Shown: positions 44,543 to 57,486, counted from the stretch's first letter. The stretch is DNA of 64,000 bases from Chrysomallon squamiferum (GCA_012295275.1 CM022679.1:4935157-4999156), one strand, 5' to 3'. Made by a program: numbers and translations. Notes: generated by a model not told the origin, from the sequence alone.

Positions 44543-45211
44543 AGAGACATACATGAATAATATAGATACACAGATTTACGTGCATGCACAAATCCATACA
44601 ATAACAGATACATACATATACGTATGTACACTGACCTGTACACCATATCTTAATTATAAACAAATTCTCGTCTAGATTATTTAGATCCAAAGAAGTCTGC
44701 CATCAAGACCACAGTTCCCAAAAAACAGGTTAAATTGCAGAGGGGATATATTGGGGGTGAGCACACCATGTTGCTGGTTGTTGTTTTTTGAATCTGGTTT
44801 AAACAAACTGCATTCTCTGTTTGTGTCCGTTCTGGTTCATTTCAAATCCAACACATGTCACATGTGTGAGATGTTATTTTTTTATTTATTTTTTTGTGTG
44901 TTGCTATGGCAACAGATGAACCTGCTTGAGCAGTTCACTAGTGCAGTGTTCTTGTTTTTAACCCAGTTTTTCTGAAAGCGTGTCAGAAAGCTTGGTTAAC
45001 CAGAAACTGCAATAACTGGAATAATTTTTGAAGTTTCAAAAAGCTAGAATAACCTCAGTGACAGATATTGTCAAAAACTGATTTTGAAAATAGACCATAC
45101 AGTGCTAATGAGTGTTTTGCATCATGGAATAATTACAAAACATAAACATACATCATCAAATAATCCCCAAAACACACCAGTGCCTAAAGATACTGAAGAA
45201 ATAGGAAGAAC

Positions 45212-45244
<33 letters not shown>

Positions 45245-47786
45245 TAATATAAATAATAAAAATAATAATAAATAACTATAACAGTTACAGTTACAATAAT
45301 AAATCAATAAAATATTTTAACAATTAATACCAACTAAAGCAACTTAAACTATTTTTTTGTATCATCAAAGGTTCACTTTAAGTTCTGATTTCTGAAAGGC
45401 TTAGGAAGAACATTATTTGATGTTTGCAGTCAATTTCAAAAATGTGATGATGAAAAGCTTATAAAAAAAAAAAAAAAAAAAAAAAACCCAATAAATTAAT
45501 TAATTAATAATAATAATAAAAATAAAGACCAAAAATAAAATAATAATGATAATAAAATAATGAGAAACATTTAGCTATTTTAAATAATAATAACTTAAAC
45601 TGGTGTGGTGAAAATATTGGCAACAATAAATGATAGACATAACTTTTAAAATGTATTGTCTTTTGTTTGTTGCTTTCGAAACCTTTTTTTTCATTTTCTG
45701 TTTGTTATTATTATTTATACTGACACTTGTTATTTCTGCATTTAAATTTTAACTGATGATTTGCATGTTTCATTGAAAAACTACAGGTACTGATTTTTTT
45801 TAAAATTATTGTTTTGTTTATCTGGAATTTTATTATTATTATGTCTTTTTTTTTTTTTAAATTTGAATGAATTTGTTTTCCTTTGTCTCAAATATATCTG
45901 TGTATACTTTTAAATAAAAACAGTATTTAATATTCATTTTTTTTTTCTTTTTAAAAAAAACTATTGAAAGATTAAAACTCATTTCTTAAGCATGCTTATC
46001 AATATGTAGCAGATCTTTTCTTCTTCAGAAACACCTGTGTGTAATTGTCTATAAATTATTATAAAGGTTGTTGTAGTGTTAGTTGTATTAATGGATGCAG
46101 TGGTTGTAATTTTAGCCAAACAGTAATATAAATATTAACTGATATTAGCAGCTGTAGTAGTAGTAGGATACAAAACAGGAGCAGTATTTGTGGTAGAGTT
46201 GTAATAAAAATAAAAGTTACAGAAGCAGCAGTAATACAATAGTAGTGACAATGATACTAATAGTAGTAAAGTGGTAGTAGTGGTAGTAGTAGTAGTAGTA
46301 GTAGTAGTAGTATCAAGGTGATGGTGATAGTACTAATAGTGGCTAAAATAGCAGCAGTAGTCACAGACACAGGGTGAAAATGGACATACTAATATTTGTG
46401 TGACATACATCACCTCTAATTGGAGTAACAAAATTAACCAGTAATGATTAAACAATTTATTAAGTGTTTGTCAACACAGGTCCAGATGATGATGACGAAG
46501 ATGGTGCTGAGTCAGAAGAAGAATTACATGTAGCTGCTCAGCGTGAGAGACCTAAACACCACAGAACCAGACCAGAAGGTTTCTAATCTTAATTTCTTAA
46601 CTTCATTACTTAGCCATAGATACCTGAAGTGTGTAAGCTTGCAGGATCTACACTTGTCAGTGGGCATGAAGACAGGATATTGGAGTCATGGAGGATTATT
46701 TAAAATGTTAAACTCTGATTGACCTCATTATTGATTTATCTGTGATTGTGTAGTTGCTTGTAGTTACCATAATAATAATGGTTGCCACAAAATAGTTTGA
46801 AATTGGAGCTTTGTATTATATTTGTTTTATATTTAGACAGTGAGGTTTAAAAGTTGGCAGTTTTGGATGTAAATTAATTATTTATTATCTAATTAAAATA
46901 AAAGGATGAATTTTTGTCATATTTTCAGCCTAACACATGAAAAATGTTATTTAACCTTTTCTTCTTTAACTTCATAATTTGACAACAAAGTCATATAGTA
47001 CCAATGTTTTATTAAATTAAAATTTTTGACACACTTTACGTACAAAATATTAAAATATAAATATATTTAGTCTGCTTTTTAATACCAATTCATTTCTACA
47101 TACATTTTTATATATAAAAAAAAAATAATTGTAAACTTTGAAAGGTGTTTTTTCTATTTAATCCTGAAACTTTCTTGTTTCAGCTGTGGCTGATCAGAGA
47201 GGGGCAGGAGCCAATAACAGAATGATGGGAAGCATGAACCCTGAGATTAATGAAGTAAGCAGATTCAAATTACGTGTTTACAGATAACAAAAAATAAATA
47301 AAATAAATAAATAAATAATAGAAAAACATATATATATGATTATATTTATTTGAATTTAAATTGTGCGATGTTTTCCAATGAAAATGCTTGTTTAGTAAAC
47401 AGCATTTTATTATAATCACATAGGTATGCCATGTTAATTGTATGAATGAACATATAAAAATGAATAACTGATAAAAATAGCCCATGCTGTGATTAAGCAG
47501 GGTTTTTGGGGTGTGTTTTTTTTTTCATTCACACATACAAGTTGTTATTTTATCTTTGTTATATATGATTAATGTTTTTACTACAGAGGCTCAGTGCATG
47601 TTCTGGTGTGATTCCAGTTTTCATTTTTTTAATTAGGATTCATAAATTTTACTAATTACACTGACAAAATCTCCATAATCTATTTATAAGATGCGCAAGC
47701 ATTGTATCAGACCACAAAATACTCTGGAAATAATATTATAATGATTAATGATTATTACTTTTTACTACCACTACAGTATTTTAATT

Positions 47787-47820
<34 letters not shown>

Positions 47821-48040
47821 CAAAATTCAGTAATTATCTTTTTTATTATTATTACTGATTACATTCTTCATCTGTTTATAGGAATCTGATTCTGAAGCTG
47901 ATTCCATTGATCTAGACGATGATGATGAGGATGATGATGAAGACGATGATGATGTTGAAGATGATGATAATCTTGTCCCAAAGACCCTGGGACGCAAGCC
48001 ACCGACCCCAGGATTGGATGAAAGTGACAATGATTTCTAG
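37602..48040 (+). CDS. CLUAP1: Clusterin-associated protein 1 / intraflagellar transport protein 38
   Basis: CLUAP1/IFT38 is a subunit of the IFT-B complex needed to build cilia. I join 13 coding exons: 37602-37623, 38130-38241, 38622-38706, 39558-39740, 42167-42262, 42549-42632, 43089-43222, 43676-43817, 44222-44321, 44676-44756, 46480-46578, 47184-47254 and 47882-48040. All phases agree and give 455 aa, against about 413 in human. The N-terminal calponin-homology-like region carries [20 protein letters not shown] and TEQDRV. The block [20 protein letters not shown] is followed by a coiled coil with [16 protein letters not shown] and [11 protein letters not shown]. The protein ends in an Asp/Glu-rich tail and the family's C-terminal DESDNDF. 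The extra length relative to human is in the acidic C-terminal region (exons 10-13). Exon 10 could also end at an earlier donor after AAACAG, but only the GTGAGC donor at 44757 keeps phase with exon 11. Confidence 0.96.
44490..44539. repeat. (CA)n microsatellite in CLUAP1 intron 9
   Basis: About 24 CA units followed by a short GA run. Confidence 0.95.
45212..45280. repeat. (AAT)n microsatellite in CLUAP1 intron 10
   Basis: AAT units with AAA interruptions. Confidence 0.85.
46262..46312. repeat. (TAG)n microsatellite in CLUAP1 intron 10
   Basis: AGT/TAG triplets with two TGG interruptions, set in a longer TAG-rich stretch. Confidence 0.85.
47791..47820. repeat. (GATA)n/(GACA)n tract in CLUAP1 intron 12
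   Basis: Two GATA units pass into about five GACA units, about 60 bases before exon 13. Confidence 0.85.
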
Positions 48041-48562
48041 ACATACAGACTGGCTTGTATGGACTGAACCCACCATTTCCTCGATTGTCTTCGTTAATTT
48101 TGATAATCTGGGATGTTAACAATTCCTCAAGAACTGTGAACCTTTTTTTTTTTTTTTTTTTAGAAAGATTATTTTTCCATTTAACATCACAGTTGTTGCG
48201 TTAATTTCAGAATTTTAATTATTTATTGTTGTTGAATTAATCTGGTGAATAACTTCATTACTTGTGATAGCTGTGAAGAAAAGTGACTGAGATGAGTATG
48301 TTCTGTTTTTACATTTCTTTGTGTGGATACATCTTAAAAGTGTTACAGGTGAAAATACAATACTTTTTTTTTTATTTGTTTTTTTATGCTACTGATTTTG
48401 AATGTTACAGAACAGAAAATAAAAATAAAATAAATATACATTAACTATATAAGCCTTTCCATGGATTTATTACCATTCATCTTGAGATTTACTTTACATG
48501 TTTACTTAATAATATCCGTCCATTGTTATTTATTTACCAATGTATTTTATAGTTTATTTATT

Positions 48563-48593
<31 letters not shown>

Positions 48594-49282
48594 ATTGTTT
48601 TTAATGTTTTCTGAATTAACAGAGGAGTTAGAAGAATGTATAATTTATTAGAGATTTTTACTACTTTCCCTTTCGTTGTTCAAATATGTTTGTGGTTTCT
48701 AAAATGGTTGATATATTTTTTAAATGTATTTTGTTAGAGGTATGGCTGTTGATTAATTAATGATTTGTATTTCAGTACATTCCAACATTTAAAAAATGGA
48801 TTTTATTTTTTATTATTATTATTGTTTTATTATTGCATATTAACAAATGATACACTGTGTATATTGACCAAAATTTTTAATTATGCCAGTAAACATTTAA
48901 TTCAATAACAGACTACTTAGCATGCATGTTGAAAATCTTTAGTCCATCCACTTGTGTCTGTGATAATAAATATATACAAAATGACAAGTATTGTTTCTTA
49001 TTATTTCAGAATATTTATTTAATTTTTACAAGAAATAAATGTAAATTGGTTTTGTGACAATCATTAGTTAATGTCTCATTCTAATATGTTCTAATATGTA
49101 ATCGGGGCATTAATATCAGCCGGTCCCATAATGAGGCTCTCGTAACCTTTTCTGCTATTAAATCAGACGATCAAAGGGAGACTACTCTATGACATTTATT
49201 ATTTTTTATTTTATTTTATTTTTTATTTTATTTTTATTATTATTACCCTTATTGTTGTTGATGTTGTCGTTGTTGCTGCTGC

Positions 49283-49313
<31 letters not shown>

Positions 49314-50814
49314 GCTTATTTATTTTATTTTAATTTTATGATATATATAAATTCATATGTGTAAGTCATAACTGATTCCAAGAGGCATTGTTTAAACAAG
49401 AACTGTTAAAAACGACATATGTTATTGTTATTTTAACGAGTTAGTTTGAAAACATGTCAACGCGTATTCGGTGACTCACGATTTCACTCCTTTAACTTTA
49501 CACACAATTACTCAAGTTTTTCAGCGAGGAAAAGCTAGTGCACAAATGTTTTCAGATGAAGTGAATTACATCAACATAACAGTAACAACACACAAAAAAG
49601 TAATAATACACAACTAAAATACTACTTGAAGTGTACATCAAGCGCAACTCTCCTTCATATATATATATATATATATAGTGTTAATGTATGACAAATAAGA
49701 AACTGGAATTTACGATCAGGACTAATTTCGCCGCAAAGGATATTTGAAAAAAACAATATATATATATATATAACCACTGGCTACATCGTAAAATAATTCA
49801 TCAGACTCCATAAATTTATTTTAATTACGTTAATGCAAATTATTACATGAAAAGATATGCGTATCAGACAGTTTAAAATGTTAGAATATATCAGCCCGTT
49901 CATTTGCATTTGTAGTCGTACTTTTATGTTCTGGTAAATACTTAAATAATGGCAGTAACAGTTGGACTAGAAAGATTATAATACATCCACTTAGATTATT
50001 CAGATATTCACATATATTTATTATAACTTGGTTAATAATCTGGTTAACCTGTTTATACAAGAACAATTAAAAACGACATATGTTACTGCTATTTTAACGA
50101 GTTAGTTTGAAAACATGTCAACGCGTATTCGCTGATTCACGATTTCACTCCATTAATTTCACACACCATTACTCAAGTGTGCAGCGAGGAAAAGCTGGTG
50201 CACAAATGTTTTCAGATGAAGTGAATTACATCAACGTAACAGCAACAACACACAAAAAAGTAATAATACACAACTAAAATACATTAGTGTACACCAAGCG
50301 CAACTCTCCTTTTATGGATATTATGCAATATTAATGTATGACAAATAAGAAACTGGGGTTTACGATCAAGACTAATTTCGCCGCAAAGGATATTTGAAAA
50401 AAAAAAATATATATAACCACTGGCTACATTGTAAAATAGTTCATCAGACCCGATAAATTTATTTTAGTGACGTTAATGCAAATTATTACATAAAAATAAA
50501 TGCTTATAAGACAGTTTAAAATGTTAGAATATATCAGCCCATTCATGTTCTGGTAAATACTTAAATAATGGCAGTAACAGTTGGACTACAAAGATTATAA
50601 TACATCCATTTAGTTTATTCAGATATTCATATATATTTATTATAACATGGCTCATTCAAATACAGTTGTATTGCATTATACGGTAGCAAAAGGATGATGG
50701 CAATTTGGGCACGGTATATCAAACTGGCGAGAGAAAATAATAAATATTGATTTTAAAAGTTTATTTTTCTTTCTCTTTTCTTTTTTGAAATACAATTTCC
50801 TTTATTTTCTGTTA

Positions 50815-50848
<34 letters not shown>

Positions 50849-51300
50849 AGGTTATAACGTACTGTAGCATTCGTTACGTAATTAAACAAAAAAGACCACA
50901 TACTCTTACTGATTAACAACGGGTGTTAATTATAATTTTTATCATGTTAGACATGATGTAATGACTGTAATAAGTTATGGGAACAGAAGAGACCTGACTA
51001 CGCTTAATACAGTATTATCAGGGTAGAGAAAAAAAGTGAAAGCAAGAATGGTATCTACTATACTCCATGAAACGACATTATTTTCATCTTAATTATGTTT
51101 AAAGTTTGTTTCTTCTTCTTCATTTTATTATTATTATTATCGTCATTGTCTGTTTCATTTATGCAACCACACATTAGTTATGTAATTACACCGGCTGTTT
51201 GCAAAACAGGAGCAAACTGACGTAGGAGGGAAAACGAAAAAAAAAAAAAAAAAAATTCGTTACTACTTATGTTACAATATTTACTATTGGTCAGATATAT
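48041..51300. other. CLUAP1 3' UTR and intergenic region
   Basis: The CLUAP1 3' UTR begins at 48041; AATAAA words lie near 48420-48435. Further right are TTA microsatellites (48570-48592, 49285-49313, 50815-50847) and the duplicated block at 49391-50650. No gene was recognised. Confidence 0.6.
49391..50650. repeat. Direct duplication of an anonymous block of about 600-640 bp
   Basis: Copy 1 runs from about 49391 to 50031 and copy 2 from about 50052 to 50650. They share long words such as AACGACATATGTTA (49411 and 50072, offset 661), ATGTCAACGCGTATTC, ACTAATTTCGCCGCAAAGGA and GGCAGTAACAGTTGGACTA. Copy 2 is shorter because of small deletions, so the offset falls to about 620 at the right end. 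No reading frame, terminal inverted repeat or target-site duplication was recognised. Confidence 0.88.
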
Positions 51301-51394
51301 TTATAACGATTTCTTTTATTGGATAGATTTTTCATATAAGGCAATGCATGAAAGCCGACCGGCGTTTTGCGTTTAGAGCACGATAAGAGCGAAG
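51286..51394 (+). promoter_or_regulatory. Putative promoter and non-coding first exon of SHMT
   Basis: Two inverted CCAAT boxes (ATTGG at 51286-51290 and 51318-51322) precede a TATA-like TATAAG at 51335-51340. A locally CpG-rich stretch then ends at GAAG|GTGAGA, a good donor after 51394. A matching acceptor, CCCAATCTAG, ends at 53447, just before the SHMT start codon at 53480. The pair would make a 5' UTR intron of about 2 kb. This is inference from motifs; transcripts would confirm it. Confidence 0.4.
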
Positions 51395-52139
51395 GTGAGA
51401 AGGGGGTATTTAAATCAGCCCATTGAACTGTTGACACGGTGTCACAGTGTGACAAAATTAGACTTAAATTATTTTATGTCGTGGAAATATAATTTGTTTA
51501 TGTGTTTTTCAGTTTCAGATCCTGTTTACAGTATGGTAATAGTTTTGGCGCCTTTTATTATTATTATGATTATCTCTTAATCGTAATTATGAAAAAAAGC
51601 ATAGATGGTTTACAAAGCTTTACATGTCATGATGTCTTTAATTTTATGTATAATCATGATGTAGTATGTGTACTCATTCGATATTGTAACACTAAGTTAC
51701 TCTGTCTTAGGTTCATATTGATGTTTGGACGATCATAATGATTTGTTGTCTTTCTAAAATTACATGATGCTTTTTTTAATCAAAATTTGCCGCCTTAAGT
51801 AATAACGTTGTGTAAATGAGAACCTATTAAAGGTATATTGCGGTTTTGAACGACTCAGCATTTGATCATTCAGCTTGATGGTCACGTGTCATCAGTTTTG
51901 GATTATTGTTTATTATTTCAGAATCGATGTTGATAATACTGATGACTGCAAATTATTATAATTTATATTATATATTAAAAGGTAAATAAAAAATGTTGAA
52001 AGTATTTTTTTCCTGTGAATTCTGTAAACTTCGAAGGTATGTGGATATAATATACTGCAGTTTTGTAATACTTTTATTGTACCATTTATATTTTTCAGAA
52101 ATAAGTAAATAAAATAGGTGTCTCTCTCTGCATCTGTGT

Positions 52140-52146
<7 letters not shown>

Positions 52147-52188
<42 letters not shown>
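52147..52188. repeat. (GT)n microsatellite
   Basis: About 20 GT units. Confidence 0.9.
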
Positions 52189-52191
<3 letters not shown>

Positions 52192-53024
52192 TTTGTAATA
52201 AAATAACAAATTAAATACAATAGAAGACCCTCCATCAATATTAATGGCTAGATAATATTTCTCATTCCAACTAATTTTGGATCCAGTATTTTGCAGCTAA
52301 TTGCTTATTGTTTATTGGTTGGAATTTTCATGCTGTCTTCGTAATTAAATCATAATTAAAATTTTTTATTAATAAAAAATAAATTAAAAATACACAGGTT
52401 GGAATTTTAATAATAAATTGATTAGAGAATGAAAATGAAGATTATTACTGTTTTGTGTGTGTATAGCTATATGTGTGCATGTCTGTATATCTATTAGTTA
52501 GTTTAAATCAGGTCCATAATCTCATAGTTGCCACATATGCTACTTCTCATAAAAATAGCTTAAACAAGAATAAAAACGAACAAATCAAATTTTGAGTCAG
52601 TTTTTTTTCTTTTGAAGTTACCTTCTTTTTTTCATTAACCCCATAATAATCAATGAAATAAATTGTTGGAGTTTCCCCTGTTAAAAAAAAATGACTGCAG
52701 GTAAAAAAAAAAACATTTCAGAAGAACATTATTACTTTCATTATTTCTAAAAAAAAAAAAAAAAAAAAAAATTCTGATGAAAAGGAACTGCATGATAAAG
52801 CTATTGTTTGCTGGTTACCGTCTGATTTGAAATGATGGTGTACTGGCAGAACATAATAGCTAGAATAATACTTTCAAATCAAACCATCTTTGTAATCTAG
52901 ACTGATGGTTCAAGATGAAGGTTACAAACTCAAGTGTTTAAATATAGGATTAATTTTTGTTTGTTTTTGTTGTCTCTCATCATGGCACACTAATCCTTGT
53001 GTGTGTAGATAATTATAACTGGGT

Positions 53025-53284
53025 TCATGTGTGTGTGTGTGTATATATATATATGTGTGTGTGTGTGAAGATACATAAGTTTGTGTGTTATGATGTGTAT
53101 GTATTTTGTATGTGTGTGTAGACAATTATAACTGAAGATAAATAAGTTTGTGTGTTTTTGTATAATGTGTATGTATTTGTATGTGTGTATATGTATATAT
53201 GTGTGTATGTATGTATGTGTATATATGTGTTTGTATGTGTGTGTTTATATATGTGTGTGTGTATATGTTCCTTAAGTATGTATA

Positions 53285-53342
<58 letters not shown>
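53025..53342. repeat. TG/TA/CA-rich complex microsatellite
   Basis: Imperfect TGTA and TG repeats, then a TA tract (about 53290-53315), then a CA tract to 53340. Open frames on both strands through this region are repeat artefacts. Confidence 0.9.
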
Positions 53343-53479
53343 GATAGATGGATCAATGTACAATCTACAATTCTCAAGTGATTTCAAAAATGTGATATTC
53401 ACATATTTGTTTTGTTTATAATGAACTTACTGTATTTCCCAATCTAGACATTAGTGCCTTAAAAAGCCCATAATCCAAG

Positions 53480-56400
53480 ATGGCTGACTTCAAGTTAAAT
53501 GAGGATATTGAAACTGATGATCCAGAAATGTACGAACTGATCAAGATGGAGAAGGATCGACAGAGGCGAGGTCTCGAGATGATTGCCTCGGAGAATTTTG
53601 CCAGCAAGTCAGGTTCTGCAGGCTCTGGGTTCGTGTCTCTGCAACAAGTACTCTGAGGGCCAGCCAGGACAAAGGTGATGACATGTCTCTGAACGTTTGT
53701 ATTATTTGTTTGTTGCAGTAAAGTTTAGATTCAAGAAAAGCTTATTTAAGTGGATGTGCCATATGATTACATTCTGTACATGTAATTTATTTTACAGTGT
53801 ATATTGATGACAGCCACTGAGGTAAAAAAAAAAAAAAAAAAAAAAAAAAAGTATAAATGTTTTATTAATTTAATTGTAGATTGTTTGATAGATACTTTGG
53901 CAGTATATTGAATAAAGTATTATTGTTAGAACATTTTCTTTTCCATCAAGGTTGTTCAGATAAATAATCTTTATTCAACAGGTACTATGGAGGCAATGAA
54001 ATCATTGATAAAGTTGAGAGACTTTGCCAGAAGAGGGCGCTAGAGGCTTTTGGTCTTGACCCAGAGTTGTGGGGTGTTAATGTACAGCCTCTTTCTGGCT
54101 CACCGGCTAACTTTGCTGTGTACACTGCCATTGTCGAGCCCCATGGCAGGATTATGGGATTGTATTTACCTGATGGCGGTCATCTTAGTCATGGGTTTAT
54201 GACACAGCAGAAAAAAGTTTCAGCGACTTCAGTTTTCTTTGAATCATTTCCATACAAAATCAGTCCAGAAACTGGTCTCATTGACTATGAACAGCTGCAC
54301 AGAAATGCTCTTCTCTTTCTTCCGAAAATTATAATTGCAGGTTTGTATGTTTCGTTTATCTGTGCAGCTGATTCTTTAAGTTTTTTATTTCTCTTATAAT
54401 AAATGTTCATACTTAAATATAGAAGTCTCAGTGTAGTTTTAAAAGAAAACAACAACAAAACAAACCCAAAATAGATTACAAAAGCTAAAATATTCTATTT
54501 TGTTTTTCAAAAAGATAATACAAAACAAACAGAAAAACTCCTACAATTAAAATAAGAAGTGATATAAAAAAATCAAATGTGATTTATATTTTTAATACTG
54601 GTACTTTTACAAAAAATTATTTTTAAAGTTTTTGTTATTATTTTAAAAAAAAAAAAAAAAAAAATTGTATAGGAAATAATTAATTTTTTTTTTTATGAAC
54701 TTCAGTTGAAAAGATAGCCATTTACAAAAATAATGTGTTGCTGTTTTTATGCAGGCATTAGCTGTTATTCACGACACTTAGACTACAAGAGATTCAAGGA
54801 AATTGCTGACGAAGTTGGTGCCTATTTGCTGGCAGACATGGCTCACGTCAGTGGCCTTGTAGCAACAGGAGGTGCACCGAATCCTTTTGAATACTGCGAT
54901 ATTGTTACCACGACAACACACAAAACACTTCGTGGGCCAAGATCCGGTATGATCTACTTCAGAAAAGGTAAAAAAAAAAAATAATTTCTTCTTAAATAGT
55001 ATCTTATCTTGTCTTTAAGTGAATATATATAAATGTTAAAGTATATTTCTTTTTAAAACAATTTTTTCTTCTTGTCTTCAAATGTTTATGTATAAATAGT
55101 AAGCTTCAGATTTGAGGTAAATTGAAATAAAATTGTAACAATAAAAAAATTAAAACAGACAGAAATATAAAGTATTTGTTGAAGCCAAATTCTGTTCTTG
55201 ACATACATTAGCTCTCATTAATTGCTAAAGATTAAAGTTAATGACTTTGATTTTATTTATTTCTTTACTTTCTTTAACTTTCTTTAAAAAAAATTTAAAT
55301 TTTAAAATTTGTACCATTTTATATCATTTCTAGAAACACCTTTTATGGTTAGATAAATGGTCAGTTTTATTAAAAATATATATATATATATATATATACA
55401 TAGATATTTTAAAATCCATTTGTGGTTGACTTCTTTTGATGATAATAAATCCCTATATATATTCAAAATCAGTTTTGTTAAATAATATTTTTTTTATCTT
55501 TTTTTTTTTATCTGTTAATAATAAAAACAAAATCAACAGTAATATAGTGGATGTGTTGTGTTATCACAGGAGTGAAAAAAACATTGAAGAACGGGGAGAA
55601 GGTGATGTATGATCTAGAAAAGAAGATAAACGATGCTGTCTTTCCTGGACTTCAGGGTGGACCACATAACCACCAGATTGCAGGTCGGGTCTGATTTTAT
55701 TATCACTCTTTGACCTCTGTAAATTTATTTTTAATGTTAATGATCAAGAACCAAAGCTGCAGAACAAATGATAATTCATGAAAGTTTTTAAAGATTTGAT
55801 ATTGTTTTTTCTGTTTCTGATGTTGAAATATTATTGCTTGTGTCATCTTTCTTTAATAATATCCAGTTTATATAATATTTAAAAAATAATTTTTAAGTTA
55901 AACTTTCATATTTTCTTGAAAGATGTGCATATTGTTTATTAATTTTTTTTAACTATTTGCAGATAAAGAGATCATACTAATTCAATAATTGTTGTTAATA
56001 ATAGAATACCATTGAAGATTATTTGTGGCTTTTTAGCTTAAATATGATCTTTTTCAAAGAAAACAAGTATTAAAAAAAAAATTGTTACTACTAATAAAAA
56101 ATAAATAAAACGTGTCTGAATATTTGAAAAAAATTGAATTTGTCAATAAAGACAAAACAAACAAAAATCAATTTAAAATTTAATTTTATTTTTGCTGTTA
56201 CTTATTATTGCTTCTGCTGTTACTAATGATTTTGTATTAATATTTCAGCTGTTGCTGTGGCACTGAAGCAGGTCATGGATCCATCTTTCAAAGTTTATCA
56301 ACAGCAAGTTCTGTCAAATGCTAAAACTCTGTGTTCTGCACTGCAGAGTAAAGGTTATCACATTGTGTCAGGTTAGTTGCGAACTTTAACTGTCACGTGT

Positions 56401-57486
56401 GCGTTTATCTCTTGCATGGTACATTTTCCCACATACACATAAAATCACAGGTAATAGCAGAAAATATTTTTGTTTTTTTTAATTAGTAAATAACTAAAAA
56501 AAAAAAACTAAAACAGAATTAAAATATATCACATACCACATTGTCTACTAAATCTTCTGATTGCCTTATTTGCAATACTAAATATACTTAGTGACATATT
56601 TTAAAATCCATTTATAGTTGAATTCTTTTGACAATAATAAATCCCTAGGACCTTGTGAAAAAAAAAAAAAAATTGCCATATTTTAGCTCTAAAAACTTTA
56701 TTTTGACAGTAAACAGCCTCTTTAAGATTTGCCAGTTGAAGATGGTTTCTCTCTCTCCCTCTCCCCATTAATAAACTGTTGTGATTATTTGCAGTTTAAA
56801 CATTTGTTTTCATTTTGAATACACTTTACCAAATAACAAATTATTTTAATTGTAAAACTGCTTAATTTTAGAACAGATTAAAGAGTTGTCTATACTATTT
56901 TTTATTTTTTTTTTTTTTTCAGGAGGAACAGACAATCATCTTGTACTCTTGGATCTCCGACCAAACAAACTTGATGGAGCTCGTGCTGAAAAGGTTCTTG
57001 AGGAAATTGGGATCGCTGTGAACAAAAACACTTGTCCTGGTGACAAAAGTGCCCTGAAACCCAGCGGACTAAGAATAGGAACCCCAGCTCTCACATCAAG
57101 AAATATGAAAGAAAAAGATTTGGAAAAAGTTGTGGAATTTATTGATGCGGGTATGATGATTATATTTTATTTATTTTTAATTTGTCTTCTGGGCAATAAA
57201 AAAATAATAAAACTGTTCATCTAACATAATTTTTATTTTTTTATTTTTCCTTTTTATACAAAATTATAGGCATCACAAAATAAATGATTATAAAACATTT
57301 GTAAAACTGATTATTTCAGGTATCAAGCTGACGCAAGAAATAAATTCCTCATCTGGCCCCATGCTGAAAGACTTCAAAGCTAAACTTGCTGAAGATCCAG
57401 AAATCATTGCAAAGGTGAAGGCCATTAAAACAAAGGTTGAAGAATTTGCTCTGCAATTTCCACTTCCTGGATTTAAAGATTGGTAA
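53480..57486 (+). CDS. SHMT1: Serine hydroxymethyltransferase, cytosolic type; one-base frameshift in coding exon 1
   Basis: SHMT is a PLP enzyme that converts serine and tetrahydrofolate to glycine and 5,10-methylene-tetrahydrofolate. The coding exons are 53480-53674, 53982-54340, 54755-54967, 55570-55683, 56249-56371, 56923-57150 and 57320-57486. Six of the seven exons are intact. In exon 1 the frame is correct through ENFASK, then an extra base near 53609 shifts it and a TGA follows within about 15 codons; the next frame resumes the family sequence [16 protein letters not shown]. Allowing for that base, the protein would be about 465 aa. Landmarks are [43 protein letters not shown] with the PLP lysine near residue 241, [11 protein letters not shown] and [13 protein letters not shown]. 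An in-frame TAA three codons before the ATG supports the start. No mitochondrial presequence is visible. It is either a working gene with a sequence error or an allele broken at this base. Confidence 0.92.
55404..56647. repeat. Dispersed 52-bp repeat pair in SHMT introns
   Basis: 55404-55455 and 56595-56647 share ATATTTTAAAATCCATTT, then GTTGA, TTCTTTTGA and AATAATAAATCCCT, with about five differences. They lie in different SHMT introns, on the same strand. They may be remnants of a small mobile element or of an internal duplication. Confidence 0.65.

Larger units (their letters stand above)
51395..53447 (+). other. Likely 5' UTR intron of SHMT, or intergenic sequence
   Basis: No coding exon was recognised. 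It contains a GT microsatellite (52147-52188), A runs (52690-52770) and a long TG/TA-rich tract (53025-53342). If the proposed first exon is right, this is intron 1. Confidence 0.45.

Noticed and set aside
53088-53421. Overlapping open frames on both strands just upstream of SHMT
   Set aside because: They are TG/TA/CA repeat translations.
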